Part shown: positions 12,040 through 21,770 of the stretch, one piece after another
Position numbering within the stretch: position 1 is the first letter of the stretch
Layout: every line of letters starts with the position of its first letter
Origin: Bordetella pertussis 18323
GTDB taxonomy: Bacteria > Pseudomonadota > Gammaproteobacteria > Burkholderiales > Burkholderiaceae_B
Direction: 5' to 3'
NCBI RefSeq assembly: GCF_000306945.1
Contig: NC_018518.1
Span: 806,001 to 870,000 of the forward strand
DNA length: 64,000 nucleotides
Position numbers and translations under genes: made by a program
Notes under the pieces: generated by a model
Seen by the model: the letters and a program-made list of their open reading frames with translations, nothing else
The model's database searches: none
What the model was told of the DNA's origin: nothing

Positions 12040-14787
12040 ATGGCAGGACAAGCGAGGGGATGGTACGGCGCAGGCGGACGCCACCCAATACATTTTCAAA
12101 TTTCGGCGGGCGCTGCGTTGATGCTGGGCCTGCTGGACGTCGCCGGCGCCGCCGCTGTCACGGCAGCGCAGCGAATAGATGGCGGCGCGGCGTTTCTGGG
12201 CGATGTCGCCATAGCGACGACCAAGGCGTCCGAGCACGGTATCAACGTGACTGGCCGCACGGCAGAGGTTCGGGTGACGGGCGGCACCATACGGACGAGC
12301 GGCAACCAGGCCCAGGGCTTGCGGGTCGGCACGGAGAATGCACCGGACAACACCGCGCTGGGCGCGTCGGTCTTTTTGCAGAACCTGATCATCGAGACTT
12401 CCGGGACCGGGGCATTGGGCGTCTCTGTCCACGAGCCACAGGGAGGAGGAGGCACGCGTTTGTCCATGTCCGGGACGACGGTGCGCACGCGCGGCGATGA
12501 CAGTTTCGCCCTGCAGCTTTCAGGGCCTGCCAGCGCCACCTTGAATGACGTGGCGCTGGAGACGGCCGGCCAGCAGGCGCCCGCGGTGGTGCTGTGGCAA
12601 GGCGCACAGTTGAACGCACAGGGGCTGGTGGTTCAGGTCAACGGGGCAGGCGTTTCCGCGATACATGCGCAGGATGCCGGCAGCTTCACGTTGTCGGGCT
12701 CGGATATTACCGCCCGGGGCCTGGAAGTCGTCGGGATCTATGTGCAGGAAGGCATGCAGGGGACGTTGACGGGTACGCGGGTCACGACGCAGGGCGATAC
12801 CGCGCCCGCCTTGCAGGTGGAGGACGCGGGTACGCACGTCAGCATGAACGGCGGCGCGTTGTCGACCTCCGGCGCGAATTCGCCCGCTGCATGGCTGCTG
12901 GCTGGCGGTTCCGCGCAGTTCCGCGATACGGTATTGAGGACCGTCGGCGAGGCCTCGCATGGCGTGGACGTCGCTGCGCACAGCGAGGTCGAACTGGCGC
13001 ATGCGCAGGTGCGGGCCGACGGGCAAGGGGCTCATGGCCTGGTGGTGACGCGAAGCAGCGCGATGGTGCGGGCGGGTTCACTGGTAGAGAGCACCGGAGA
13101 CGGCGCCGCGGCGCTGCTGGAAAGCGGGCATCTTACGGTGGACGGCAGCGTGGTCCATGGCCACGGCGCGGCCGGGTTGGAGGTCGACGGCGAGAGTAAT
13201 GTGTCCCTGCTCAACGGCGCACGCCTGTCGTCGGACCAGCCGACGGCGATCAGGCTGATCGACCCTCGGTCGGTCCTGAACCTCGACATCAAGGACCGGG
13301 CGCAGCTATTGGGCGACATTGCGCCAGAGGCGCAGCAGCCGGACGGTTCGCCCGAGCAGGCCAGGGTTCGTGTGGCGCTCGCCGACGGGGGGACGTGGGC
13401 GGGCCGCACGGACGGCGCGGTCCATACGGTGCGATTGCTCGATCGTGGCGTCTGGACCGTGACGGGCGATTCCCGGGTGGCCGAGGTCAAGCTGGAGGGC
13501 GGCACGCTGGCGTTTGCGCCACCTGCGCAGCCCAAGGGCGCTTTCAAGACACTGGTCGCGACGCAGGGCATTTCCGGTACGGGCACGATAGTCATGAATG
13601 CACATTTGCCCAGCGGCACGGCCGATGTGCTGGTGGCGCCGCAGGGATTCGGCGACCGGCAGGTGCTGGTGGTCAACAACACGGATGATGGCACCGAGAG
13701 CGGCGCGACCAAGGTGCCGCTGATCGAAGACGAACAAGGCCATACGGCGTTCACGCTGGGCAACATGGGGGGACGGGTGGACGCGGGTGCGCGCCAGTAC
13801 GAATTGACCGCGAGCGAGGCGCAGGCCGACAAGGCCCGCACCTGGCAGCTGACGCCGACCAACGAGTTGTCCACCACGGCGACCGCCGCCGTGAATGCGA
13901 TGGCGATCGCGGCGTCGCAGCGCATCTGGCAGGCCGAAATGGACGTGTTGCTGCGCCATATGAGCGGCCTGCATTCGATCGGGTCGCCGGGCGGATTCTG
14001 GGCGCGCGGCCTGAGCCAGCGCCAGAGGCTCGATACCGGTTACGGACCCTGGCAGAAGCAGACCGTCAGCGGAATAGAGCTGGGCCTCGACAGGCGGGTG
14101 GCCGGCGGCGCAACGACGGCGTGGTCCGTCGGCATGCTGGCCGGCTACAGCGAGACCCGGCGCGATGGCGGCGCATACCGCGCCGGGCATGTGCACAGCG
14201 CGCACGTCGGCGCGTATGTCTCCTACCTGAATGATTCGGGCTCGTATGTGGATGGCGTGGTCAAGTACAACCGCTTTCGGCATGGTTTCGACATTCGCAC
14301 GACCGACCTGAAGCGGGTCGATGCCAAGCACCGCAGCCACGGCCTGGGCGCGTTGCTGCGCGGCGGGCGCCGTATCGATATCGATGGCGGCTGGTATGTC
14401 GAGCCGCAGGCTTCGGTGGCGTGGTTCCACGCCGGCGGGAGCCGCTATGAGGCCAGCAATGGCCTGCGCGTGCGCGCCGACGGCGCGCATTCATGGGTGT
14501 TGCGCGCCGGGGCGGAGGCGGGCCGGCAGATGAGGTTGGCCAATGGCAATATCGTTGAACCCTATGCGCGCTTGGGCTGGGCCCAGGAGCTGGGGGCCGA
14601 TAACGCGGTCTACACCAACGGCATCAGGCATGTCACGCGTTCGCGCGGCGGATTCGCCGAGGCCCGCGTGGGGGTGGGCGCCTTGCTGGGCAAGCGGCAT
14701 GCCTTGTACGCCGACTACGAGTATGCCAAGGGCGCGCGGTTCGAGGCGCCCTGGACCTTGCAGCTGGGGTATCGCTACAGCTGGTGA
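12040..14787 (+). CDS. vag8: Autotransporter Vag8 (Bvg-activated, C1-inhibitor binding)
   Basis: Vag8 is a type V secreted virulence factor of Bordetella, known to be Bvg-activated and to bind host C1 esterase inhibitor, giving complement resistance. The 915-residue length matches my recollection of Vag8. The N-terminus is a signal-like stretch around residues 20-40. The passenger (to about residue 620) is rich in beta-helix-type repeats (TTQGDTAPALQVEDAG, RTVGEASHGVDVAA) and contains an RGD at residues 151-153. The translocator barrel begins near F653 (FWARGL) and ends YRYSW, an aromatic terminal residue as in pertactin. AGAGGTG precedes the ATG. I could not place a BvgA heptad site with confidence in the upstream 140 bp. 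It faces maf with only 20 bp between stops. Confidence 0.88.
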   Translation: MAGQARGWYGAGGRHPIHFQISAGAALMLGLLDVAGAAAVTAAQRIDGGAAFLGDVAIATTKASEHGINVTGRTAEVRVTGGTIRTSGNQAQGLRVGTENAPDNTALGASVFLQNLIIETSGTGALGVSVHEPQGGGGTRLSMSGTTVRTRGDDSFALQLSGPASATLNDVALETAGQQAPAVVLWQGAQLNAQGLVVQVNGAGVSAIHAQDAGSFTLSGSDITARGLEVVGIYVQEGMQGTLTGTRVTTQGDTAPALQVEDAGTHVSMNGGALSTSGANSPAAWLLAGGSAQFRDTVLRTVGEASHGVDVAAHSEVELAHAQVRADGQGAHGLVVTRSSAMVRAGSLVESTGDGAAALLESGHLTVDGSVVHGHGAAGLEVDGESNVSLLNGARLSSDQPTAIRLIDPRSVLNLDIKDRAQLLGDIAPEAQQPDGSPEQARVRVALADGGTWAGRTDGAVHTVRLLDRGVWTVTGDSRVAEVKLEGGTLAFAPPAQPKGAFKTLVATQGISGTGTIVMNAHLPSGTADVLVAPQGFGDRQVLVVNNTDDGTESGATKVPLIEDEQGHTAFTLGNMGGRVDAGARQYELTASEAQADKARTWQLTPTNELSTTATAAVNAMAIAASQRIWQAEMDVLLRHMSGLHSIGSPGGFWARGLSQRQRLDTGYGPWQKQTVSGIELGLDRRVAGGATTAWSVGMLAGYSETRRDGGAYRAGHVHSAHVGAYVSYLNDSGSYVDGVVKYNRFRHGFDIRTTDLKRVDAKHRSHGLGALLRGGRRIDIDGGWYVEPQASVAWFHAGGSRYEASNGLRVRADGAHSWVLRAGAEAGRQMRLANGNIVEPYARLGWAQELGADNAVYTNGIRHVTRSRGGFAEARVGVGALLGKRHALYADYEYAKGARFEAPWTLQLGYRYSW

Positions 14788-14807
14788 CCGCGCGCCGCCG
14801 GCGTCGC

Positions 14808-15431
14808 TCAGGGTACGGCGATGCCGGCGCTGCGCAGCAGGGCGGCGGTTTCGTAGATGGGCAGGCCCATGACGCCGGTGTAGCTGCCCGCGATATGCGA
14901 GACGAAGGCGCCGGCCAGGCCCTGTATGCCGTAGGCGCCGGCCTTGCCGTAGGGTTCGCCGCTGTCGCAGTAGCGTTGCAGTTCGGCTTGTTCGAGCGCG
15001 CGCATGCGCACGCGCGTGATGGAGACGTCTTCGTACAGCCTGCCCTGGTGGCAGAGGGCGACGGCGGCGTGGACTTCGTGTTCGCGGCCGGACAGGGCCG
15101 CGAGCATGCGCAGCGCGTCGGCGCGGTCGGCGGGTTTGCCCAGTACGATGCCGTCGAGAATGACGGTGGTGTCGGCGGCCAGCAGCGGCAGGTCGGGTAG
15201 CTGCTGACTGTGCAGCCACGCCTGGCCGCGCTCAGCCTTGTCGCGGGCAGTGCGCCGGACGTAGTCGCACGCGGCTTCGCCCGGATGTTGCGGTTCGTCT
15301 TCGCCGGGCGGCGCCGGAACGCGCAGCACGGTGTGTGTCAGGCCGATCTGCAGCAGCAGTTCGCGGCGTCGCGGGCTGGCCGAGGCCAGGTAGAGGCGGG
15401 GCGGATCGGCGGCAAGGGTGGCGTCGGACAT
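14808..15431 (-). CDS. maf: Maf family nucleotide pyrophosphatase
   Basis: Maf-like proteins hydrolyse noncanonical or m7G/UTP-type nucleoside triphosphates. The 207 residues include the N-terminal SASPRRRELL signature (about residues 16-25), the metal-binding LAADTTVILDG segment, GKPADRADALRML, and the C-terminal GSYTGVMGLPIYET. The start ATG (15431) gives MSDATLAADPPRLYLASASP. The upstream in-frame extension overlaps rlmH and is rejected. It is the last gene of the yebC-purD-hemF-nadD-rsfS-rlmH-maf run, 11 bp after rlmH. Its usual partner rng is not next but lies beyond vag8, rrn and IS481. Confidence 0.93.
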   Translation of the reverse strand: MSDATLAADPPRLYLASASPRRRELLLQIGLTHTVLRVPAPPGEDEPQHPGEAACDYVRRTARDKAERGQAWLHSQQLPDLPLLAADTTVILDGIVLGKPADRADALRMLAALSGREHEVHAAVALCHQGRLYEDVSITRVRMRALEQAELQRYCDSGEPYGKAGAYGIQGLAGAFVSHIAGSYTGVMGLPIYETAALLRSAGIAVP

Positions 15432-15442
15432 CGGCGGGCCGT

Positions 15443-15913
15443 TCAGGCGCGGTGATAGGGGTGGTTGGTCATGATGGCCCAGGCGCGGTAGAGCTGTTCG
15501 GCCAGCAGCACACGCACCATGGGGTGCGGCAGCGTCAGCGAGGACAGGCGCAGCAGGCCTTCGCAGGAGGCCTTGAGGGCGGCGTCCAGGCCGTCGGGGC
15601 CGCCCACCAGGAAGGCGACGTCGCGCCCGCCGGCGCGCCATTTTTCGAGTTGCTGCGACAGCGCCACGGTGGTGAGGTCGCGGCCGCGCTCATCGAGCGC
15701 GATGCGCAGCACGCCGGGCGGCAGCGCCGTTTCGATGCGGCGCGCTTCGGCGGCCATCATTTGCGCCGGCGTCTTGCCGCTGGTGCGCGGTTCGGGCTTG
15801 ATTTCGCGCAGTTCGAGCGCGCAGTCGGCGGGCAGGCGTTTGGCGTAGTCATCCCAGGCGGTTTCGACCCAGCCGGGCATGCGGGTGCCGACCGCGGCGA
15901 CGATGAGTTTCAT
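15443..15913 (-). CDS. rlmH: 23S rRNA pseudouridine-1915 N3-methyltransferase RlmH
   Basis: RlmH is a SPOUT methyltransferase that methylates pseudouridine 1915 of 23S rRNA in assembled ribosomes. The 156-residue length is standard. The N-terminus is [16 protein letters not shown]. The SAM-binding trefoil knot shows as IALDERG, then FLVGGPDGL, then [20 protein letters not shown] and the C-terminal HPYHRA. It is 11 bp after rsfS and 11 bp before maf, in the standard order. Confidence 0.95.
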   Translation of the reverse strand: MKLIVAAVGTRMPGWVETAWDDYAKRLPADCALELREIKPEPRTSGKTPAQMMAAEARRIETALPPGVLRIALDERGRDLTTVALSQQLEKWRAGGRDVAFLVGGPDGLDAALKASCEGLLRLSSLTLPHPMVRVLLAEQLYRAWAIMTNHPYHRA

Positions 15914-15924
15914 CGCCCCGCCGG

Positions 15925-16311
15925 TTACAGCGCGCCGGCGCCGGGCATGGCGGGCCGCGTCGATTCGGGCAGCAGTTTGACGCGTACCGGCTTGCCGCCC
16001 CAGATCTCTTCGAGGTTGTAGTACTGGCGGATGGCGGGCTGCATGACGTGCACGACGATGTAGCCCAGGTCGACCACGACCCATTCGCCGGTGTCTTCGC
16101 CTTCGACGGTGATGCCGGTCAGTTTGAGCGCACGGCCGCGATCGGCCACGCTGGAGGCCAGCGCCCGTGTCTGGCGGTTGGAGGTGGCGCTGGCGATGAT
16201 GACGCGGTCGAACAGACTGGTCAGCTCGCTGGTGTTGAACACCTTGATGTCTTGCGCCTTGACGTCCTCGAGGGCGTCGATGATGGCGCGTTGCAGTTTT
16301 TGTATATCCAT
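15925..16311 (-). CDS. rsfS: Ribosome silencing factor RsfS
   Basis: RsfS (Iojap family) binds ribosomal protein L14 and blocks subunit joining when nutrients are limiting. It has 128 residues, with [16 protein letters not shown] near the start, [17 protein letters not shown], and the conserved [21 protein letters not shown] followed by [12 protein letters not shown]. The C-terminal tail (about 20 residues) is Pro/Ala-rich and variable. It is 61 bp after nadD. Confidence 0.95.
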   Translation of the reverse strand: MDIQKLQRAIIDALEDVKAQDIKVFNTSELTSLFDRVIIASATSNRQTRALASSVADRGRALKLTGITVEGEDTGEWVVVDLGYIVVHVMQPAIRQYYNLEEIWGGKPVRVKLLPESTRPAMPGAGAL

Positions 16312-16372
16312 AACGATAAATATAACCCGCGGCGCGGGTGTCGATGTGGCGGACTGGGCCCGTTGGACGGGT

Positions 16373-16966
16373 TCAGCGGTACAGGTGATGCGTGGCGATA
16401 TAAGCCGCGACCGGCTCGGGCAGCAGGCCGTCGGTGGCGGCGCCGGCGGCCAGGCGCTGGCGGATGTCGGAGGCCGATACGGCCATGGGTGCGAAGGGCA
16501 GTTCGTGCAGCTGGCGCCGGTGCGCGGCCAGCCATGCGGCCAGCTCGGCCGGCGGGGCGATCGAGGCGCCGGGCCGGGTGGCCACGGCCAGCTCGATGCG
16601 GGCGGCGATGTCCTGCCAGTCGCGCCAGGTGCAGAAATTCTGCAGCTGGTCGGTGCCCAGCAGCCAGAAGTACTGCGGGCCGCCGGGCAGGGCGCGCACG
16701 GTGTCGGCGGTGTAGGTGGCGCCGCCGCGCTCGATTTCGACCGGGTTGATGGCCAGGGCGGGGTGGCCGGCGATGGCCAGTTCCAGCATGCGCAGGCGGT
16801 GTGGCGCCGAGGCCTTCAGGGGTTGGCGTTGCCAGGGGTTGGCGGCCGGTATCAGTTGTACCTGGTCCAGCCCGAGGAACTGCCTGGCGGTGTCGGCCAG
16901 CGCGATATGCGCGACGTGCACCGGGTCGAAGCTGCCGCCGAGCAGGCCGATGCGTGTCACACCCAT
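16373..16966 (-). CDS. nadD: Nicotinate-nucleotide adenylyltransferase
   Basis: NadD adenylates nicotinate mononucleotide in NAD synthesis. The 197 residues show the nucleotidyltransferase motif [12 protein letters not shown] (about residues 10-21), [25 protein letters not shown], and the late [10 protein letters not shown] equivalent of the ISSTxIR motif. The start ATG at 16966 lies inside the hemF 3' end (10-bp overlap), indicating translational coupling. Later GTG starts are possible. Confidence 0.93.
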   Translation of the reverse strand: MGVTRIGLLGGSFDPVHVAHIALADTARQFLGLDQVQLIPAANPWQRQPLKASAPHRLRMLELAIAGHPALAINPVEIERGGATYTADTVRALPGGPQYFWLLGTDQLQNFCTWRDWQDIAARIELAVATRPGASIAPPAELAAWLAAHRRQLHELPFAPMAVSASDIRQRLAAGAATDGLLPEPVAAYIATHHLYR

Positions 16967-17868
16967 TCCCGGGGTCGCAGGAACTCGGCCAGGGCGGCTT
17001 CGGGCGTGCCGGCCTGCGGCTGCCAATCGTAGCGCCATTGCGCCAGCGGCGGCATGGACAGCAGGATGGATTCGGTGCGGCCGCCCGATTGCAGGCCGAA
17101 CAGGGTGCCGCGGTCGAACACCAGGTTGAATTCGACGTAGCGGCCGCGCCGGTAGGCCTGGAAGTCGCGTTCGCGTTCGCCGTAGGGCATGTCGCGGCGG
17201 GCCTGGACGATGGGCAGGTAGGCGGGCAGGAAGCTGTCGCCGACCGAGCACGTGAGCGCGAACGAGGCGTCGAAGCCGGGTTCGTTCAGATCGTCGAAGA
17301 AGATGCCGCCGATGCCGCGGGTTTCGTTGCGGTGCTTGAGGAAGAAGTATTCGTCGCACCACTGCTTGTAGCGCGGGTAGTAATCGGCGCCGTGCGGGTC
17401 CAGCGCGTCGCGGCAGGCGCGGTGGAAATGGCGCGCGTCGTCCTCGAACGGGTAGTACGGGGTGAGGTCGAGCCCGCCGCCGAACCAGAACACGTCGGAT
17501 TCGGCATGCCCGGGGCGCGCGGCGGCCACGAACATGCGCACGTTCATGTGCGTGGTGGGCACATAGGGGTTGCGCGGGTGCAGGACCATGGAGACGCCCA
17601 TGGCTTCCCAGCCGCGGCCGGCCAGCTCGGGGCGGTGGGCGCTGGCCGATGGCGGCAGGCGCGTGCCCTTGACATGGCTGAACAGCACGCCGGCGCGTTC
17701 GAACAGTTGGCCGCCCTCGAGCAGGCGCGACACGCCGCCGCCGCCCTCGGCGCGTTGCCAGGCATCGGTGCGAAACGCCTCGCCGCCGGCCTGTTCGAGC
17801 GCGGCGACGATGCGGCCTTGCAGGTCGGTGAGGTAGTCGCGTACGGCGGGAATGGCTACGGCGGTCAT
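16957..17868 (-). CDS. hemF: Oxygen-dependent coproporphyrinogen III oxidase
   Basis: HemF performs the aerobic oxidative decarboxylation of coproporphyrinogen III to protoporphyrinogen IX in heme synthesis. At 303 residues it matches E. coli HemF. Conserved blocks include [33 protein letters not shown] with DDARHFH, and [19 protein letters not shown] with [10 protein letters not shown]. It ends near [11 protein letters not shown]. It starts 15 bp after purD and overlaps nadD. Confidence 0.96.
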   Translation of the reverse strand: MTAVAIPAVRDYLTDLQGRIVAALEQAGGEAFRTDAWQRAEGGGGVSRLLEGGQLFERAGVLFSHVKGTRLPPSASAHRPELAGRGWEAMGVSMVLHPRNPYVPTTHMNVRMFVAAARPGHAESDVFWFGGGLDLTPYYPFEDDARHFHRACRDALDPHGADYYPRYKQWCDEYFFLKHRNETRGIGGIFFDDLNEPGFDASFALTCSVGDSFLPAYLPIVQARRDMPYGERERDFQAYRRGRYVEFNLVFDRGTLFGLQSGGRTESILLSMPPLAQWRYDWQPQAGTPEAALAEFLRPREWV

Positions 17869-17883
17869 AGCGCTAAACGGCGA

Positions 17884-19194
17884 TCAGGCGGTGGGTTTGG
17901 GGGCTTTCTGCTGCGAGGGCTTGAGCGCGCGCCAGCCGATGTCGGTGCGGTACTGGCGGCCGTCGAAGTGGATGGCGTCCACGGCCTCGTAGGCGCGGTC
18001 GCGCGCGATGCGCACGGAGTCGCCCAGGGCGGTGACGCACAGCACGCGCCCTCCGGTGGTCTTGGTGGCATCGCCGTCCAGGGCGGTTGCCGCGTGGAAT
18101 ACCACGCAGTCTTCCGTTGCGGCGGGCAGGCCGGCGATCACGTCCCCGGTGCGCGGCGTGGCAGGGTAGTTGTGGGCGGCCAGCACCACGCCCAGGGCGG
18201 TGCGGCGGTCCCAGACGATGTCGGCCTGGTCGAGCGTGCCGTCGACGGCGTGCTCGAACGCATCAAGCAGGTCGCTCTTGACGCGCATCATGATGGGCTG
18301 CGTTTCCGGGTCGCCCATGCGGCAGTTGTACTCCAGCGTCTTGATGGGCCGGTCGGGGTCATCGCCGGCCGCGATCATCAGGCCGGCGTACAGGAAGCCG
18401 GTGTAGGGGATGCCGTCGCGCGCCATGCCCTGCACGGTCGGCAGGATGATTTCGCGCATGATGCGGTGGTGCAGCTCGGGCGTGACGACCGGGGCGGGCG
18501 AATAGGCGCCCATGCCGCCGGTGTTGGGACCGGCGTCGCCGTCCTTCAGGCGCTTGTGGTCCTGGCTGGTGGCCAGGGCGAGCACATGGCGGCCGTCGCA
18601 CATGACGATGAAGCTGGCTTCTTCGCCGGTGAGGAATTCCTCGATCACCACGCGCGCGCCGGCCTCGCCCAGCGAGCCGTCGCCCAGCATGGCGTCGATC
18701 GCGCCATGCGCTTCGTCCAGCGTCATGGCGACCACCACGCCCTTGCCGGCAGCCAGGCCGTCGGCCTTGATCACGATGGGCGCGCCGTGCTGGTCGACAT
18801 AGGCGTGCGCCTGGGCCGGATCGGTGAAGGTTTCGTAGCGCGCCGTGGGGATGGCATGGCGGACCATGAAGGCCTTGGCGTAATCCTTCGAGCTTTCCAG
18901 CTGCGCGGCCGCCTTGGTCGGACCGAAGATCTTCAGGCCGCGGGCGCGGAACACGTCGACCACGCCGGCGGCCAGGGGCGCCTCGGGGCCGACCACGGTC
19001 AGCGACACGCCCTCGCGCTGGACGAAGTCGGCCAGTTCCTCGGCGCTGGTCAGCGGTACGTTCTCGAGCTGCTCGCCCTGCGCGGTGCCGCCGTTGCCGG
19101 GCGCCACGTAGACCTTGTGGACGCGCGGGGAGCGGGCCAGACGCCATGCGAGGGCGTGTTCGCGGCCGCCCGAGCCGATTACCAGGAGTTTCAT
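17884..19194 (-). CDS. purD: Phosphoribosylamine-glycine ligase (GAR synthetase)
   Basis: PurD joins glycine to phosphoribosylamine in the second step of purine synthesis. From the ATG at 19194 (MKLLVIGSGGREHALAWRL) it has 436 residues with the three ATP-grasp subdomains: GPEAPLAAGVVDVFRARG, IVIKADGLAAGKGVVVAM, EEFLTGEEASFIVMCDG, HKRLKDGDAGPNTGGMGAYS, and EYNCRMGDPETQPIM. An in-frame extension upstream (MPCKRRAFSTG-) exists but the family starts at MKLLVIGSGG. The gap to yebC is 97 bp. Confidence 0.96.
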   Translation of the reverse strand: MKLLVIGSGGREHALAWRLARSPRVHKVYVAPGNGGTAQGEQLENVPLTSAEELADFVQREGVSLTVVGPEAPLAAGVVDVFRARGLKIFGPTKAAAQLESSKDYAKAFMVRHAIPTARYETFTDPAQAHAYVDQHGAPIVIKADGLAAGKGVVVAMTLDEAHGAIDAMLGDGSLGEAGARVVIEEFLTGEEASFIVMCDGRHVLALATSQDHKRLKDGDAGPNTGGMGAYSPAPVVTPELHHRIMREIILPTVQGMARDGIPYTGFLYAGLMIAAGDDPDRPIKTLEYNCRMGDPETQPIMMRVKSDLLDAFEHAVDGTLDQADIVWDRRTALGVVLAAHNYPATPRTGDVIAGLPAATEDCVVFHAATALDGDATKTTGGRVLCVTALGDSVRIARDRAYEAVDAIHFDGRQYRTDIGWRALKPSQQKAPKPTA

Positions 19195-19291
19195 GTTGCG
19201 GGGTTTCTGAAGGTTGCCACTCATGCCCGTGGAGAAGGCGCGGCGCTTGCACGGCAAGGCCGGGAAACGGGCGGCATGGCCGCCCGGACGG

Positions 19292-20023
19292 TTATTGCGC
19301 TTCGTCGAACACGACGTTGGTGTAGACCTCCTGCACGTCGTCCAGGCTTTCCAGGACGTCGAGCAGCTTCTGCATCTTGACGGCGTCTTCGCCGGTGAGC
19401 TCGGTTTCGTTGAGCGCCTTCATGACCACGCCGTCGACTTCCGCCTTCAGGCCGGCGGCCTCGAAGGCCTGGCGCACGGCGGTGAAATCGGCCGGCGCAC
19501 AGACGACTTCGATGACGCCTTCCTCGTCGGTGGCGACGTCCTCGGCGCCGGCCTCCAGGGCGGCTTCCATGACGGTTTCCTCGGAGGTGCCGGGCGCGAA
19601 CACGAACTGGCCGCAGTGCTTGAACATGAAGGCCACCGAGCCTTCCTGGCCCAGGTTGCCGCCATGCTTGGCGAAGGCGTGGCGCACTTCGGCGACGGTG
19701 CGGGTGCGATTGTCGGTCATGCAGTCGACGATGACCGCCGCGCCGCCGATGCCGTAGCCTTCGTAGCGGACTTCCTCGTAGCTTTCGCCGTCGGCGCCGC
19801 CGGCGCCGCGCTGGATGGCCCGCTGGATGTTGTCCTTGGGCATGTTGGCGTCGGTCGCCTTGTCCCAGGCCATGCGCAGGCGCGGGTTGCTGTCCGGGTC
19901 GGCGCCGCCGGCACGCGCGGCGACGGTGATTTCACGAATGATCTTGGTCCAGAGCTTGCCCCGCTTGGCGTCCTGGCGGCCCTTGCGGTGCTGGATATTG
20001 GCCCATTTACTGTGTCCGGCCAT
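19292..20023 (-). CDS. YebC/PmpR family regulatory protein
   Basis: A 243-residue protein beginning [20 protein letters not shown], the hallmark of YebC/TACO1. It contains [33 protein letters not shown] and [19 protein letters not shown]. Members act as DNA-binding regulators or as translation factors that ease ribosome stalling. Which applies here cannot be told from sequence. It is first of the minus-strand housekeeping run and divergent from the ATPase gene at 20178. Confidence 0.93.
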   Translation of the reverse strand: MAGHSKWANIQHRKGRQDAKRGKLWTKIIREITVAARAGGADPDSNPRLRMAWDKATDANMPKDNIQRAIQRGAGGADGESYEEVRYEGYGIGGAAVIVDCMTDNRTRTVAEVRHAFAKHGGNLGQEGSVAFMFKHCGQFVFAPGTSEETVMEAALEAGAEDVATDEEGVIEVVCAPADFTAVRQAFEAAGLKAEVDGVVMKALNETELTGEDAVKMQKLLDVLESLDDVQEVYTNVVFDEAQ

Positions 20024-20177
20024 GGCTTCTCGAAGAATTTGTCGGCAAAGATGCCTATTTTAGCCTGCCTGGGCCCCTGCCGCCCCGCAGGCGTGTGTCG
20101 TGCATGCCACGGCCCACAAGCGGCGGCCCAGGCTCTACACTTGGGCGTCCGATTTTGCCCCCTTCCGGAGAGCGGTT

Positions 20178-21698
20178 ATGCCTGATCCCATTGTTATCGC
20201 CAAGAATGCCCAGACCGAGCTGGCGCTGCTGCCCGCGCTGGCCAATCGGCACGGCTGCATTACCGGCGCCACCGGCACGGGCAAAACGGTGACGCTTCAG
20301 GTGCTCGCCGAAGCGTTTTCCCGTATTGGCACGCCGGTTTTCATGGCTGATGTAAAGGGGGATCTGACCGGGATATCGCAGGCGGGTACGGCATCGCCGA
20401 AACTGCAGGAGCGTCTGAAGAACCTGGGCCTGCCCGAGCCGGCCTGGGGCGCCAGCCCGGTATCGCTATGGGATGTGTTCGGCGAACAGGGCGTGCCGAT
20501 CCGCGCCACGGTGTCGGACATGGGGCCCTTGCTGCTGTCGCGCATGCTGGAGCTCAACGATACCCAGGAAGGGGTGCTGACGCTGGTGTTCCGCGTGGCC
20601 GACGACGAGGGGCAGTTGCTGCTGGACCTGAAGGACTTGCGCGCCATGCTGCAGAACGTGGCGGACCGCTCGGCCGAGCTGAAGACGCGCTATGGCAATG
20701 TGTCGGCCGCCACGGTGGGCGCCATCCAGCGCGGCCTGCTGCGGCTGGAGTCGCAGGGCGCCGAGCAATTCTTCGGCGAGCCCATGCTGGACGTGCACGA
20801 TCTGCTGCGCACCGACGCGCAGGGGCGCGGGATGGTCAATATCCTGGCGGCCGACAAGCTGATGCAGGCGCCGCGCCTGTACGGGGTGTTCCTGCTCTGG
20901 CTGCTGGCCGACCTGTACGAGAAGCTGCCAGAGATCGGCGACCCGGAGCAACCCGGGCTGGTGTTCTTCTTCGACGAGGCGCACCTGCTGTTCAATGATG
21001 CGCCATCGGCGCTGCTGGACAAGATCGAGCAGGTGGTGCGGCTGGTGCGCTCCAAGGGCGTGGGGGTGTACTTCGTGACGCAGAATCCGCTGGACATCCC
21101 GGACACCGTGCTGGGCCAGCTGGGCAACCGCATCCAGCACGCCTTGCGCGCCTTCACGCCGCGCGACCAGAAGGCGGTCAAGACGGCGGCGCAGACGATG
21201 CGCCCGAATCCGGGGCTGGATATCGAGGCCGCCATCACGGAGCTCGGCGTGGGCGAGGCCCTGGTCTCGCTGCTGGATGCCAAGGGACGGCCGACCCCGA
21301 CCGAACGCGCCTGGATCCTGCCGCCGGGCAGCCGCATCGGCCCGGCCACCGATGCCGAGCGCCAGGCCTTGAGGCAGGCCATGCCGCTGGCGCCCAAGTA
21401 CGAGCAGACCGTCGACCGCGAGTCGGCCTACGAGGTGCTGACCGCGCGCGCCGCGGCCGATGCGCCGGCCACGGACGGCGCCCGCGCGCCCGCGGGCAAG
21501 AATGGCGCGCCGGCCGCGCCCGCCGAGGAAGGCGGGCTGATGCAAGGCATCAACGAGGTGCTGTTCGGTTCGACCGGTTCGCGCGGCGGCAAGCGCGACG
21601 GCGTGGTCCAGAGCGTGGCCAAGAGCACGGCGCGCCAGATGGCGCGCGAACTGGTGCGGGGCGTGCTGGGATCCCTGCTGGGGTCGCGGCGACGCTGA
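20178..21698 (+). CDS. HerA-like ATPase, DUF853 (YjgR) family
   Basis: This 506-residue P-loop ATPase is of the HerA/FtsK-like group with unknown cellular role. Walker A GATGTGKT is at residues 30-37, Walker [11 protein letters not shown] near residue 268, and [14 protein letters not shown] supplies the sensor region. The C-terminal 80 residues are an Ala/Pro/Gly-rich linker and a basic helix. The start ATG at 20178 is preceded by CCGGAGAGCGG. In-frame sequence further upstream lacks similarity. Confidence 0.9.
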   Translation: MPDPIVIAKNAQTELALLPALANRHGCITGATGTGKTVTLQVLAEAFSRIGTPVFMADVKGDLTGISQAGTASPKLQERLKNLGLPEPAWGASPVSLWDVFGEQGVPIRATVSDMGPLLLSRMLELNDTQEGVLTLVFRVADDEGQLLLDLKDLRAMLQNVADRSAELKTRYGNVSAATVGAIQRGLLRLESQGAEQFFGEPMLDVHDLLRTDAQGRGMVNILAADKLMQAPRLYGVFLLWLLADLYEKLPEIGDPEQPGLVFFFDEAHLLFNDAPSALLDKIEQVVRLVRSKGVGVYFVTQNPLDIPDTVLGQLGNRIQHALRAFTPRDQKAVKTAAQTMRPNPGLDIEAAITELGVGEALVSLLDAKGRPTPTERAWILPPGSRIGPATDAERQALRQAMPLAPKYEQTVDRESAYEVLTARAAADAPATDGARAPAGKNGAPAAPAEEGGLMQGINEVLFGSTGSRGGKRDGVVQSVAKSTARQMARELVRGVLGSLLGSRRR

Positions 21699-21770
21699 GC
21701 GGCAGGCGGCAGATTGTGACGGCCGCCGCGTTTTGCATACACTGGTAGCCATCATCCCATGGAGACCGTG

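Noticed and set aside
12040..13900. Direct DNA repeats or a CRISPR-like array in the vag8 passenger region
   Set aside because: The periodicity is at the protein level (beta-helix turns). There are no constant-length identical DNA repeats. No CRISPR array was seen anywhere in the window.
16801..19380. An 859-codon plus-strand frame opposite hemF and purD
   Set aside because: Antisense shadow. No domain is visible, and it lies entirely over conserved housekeeping genes.
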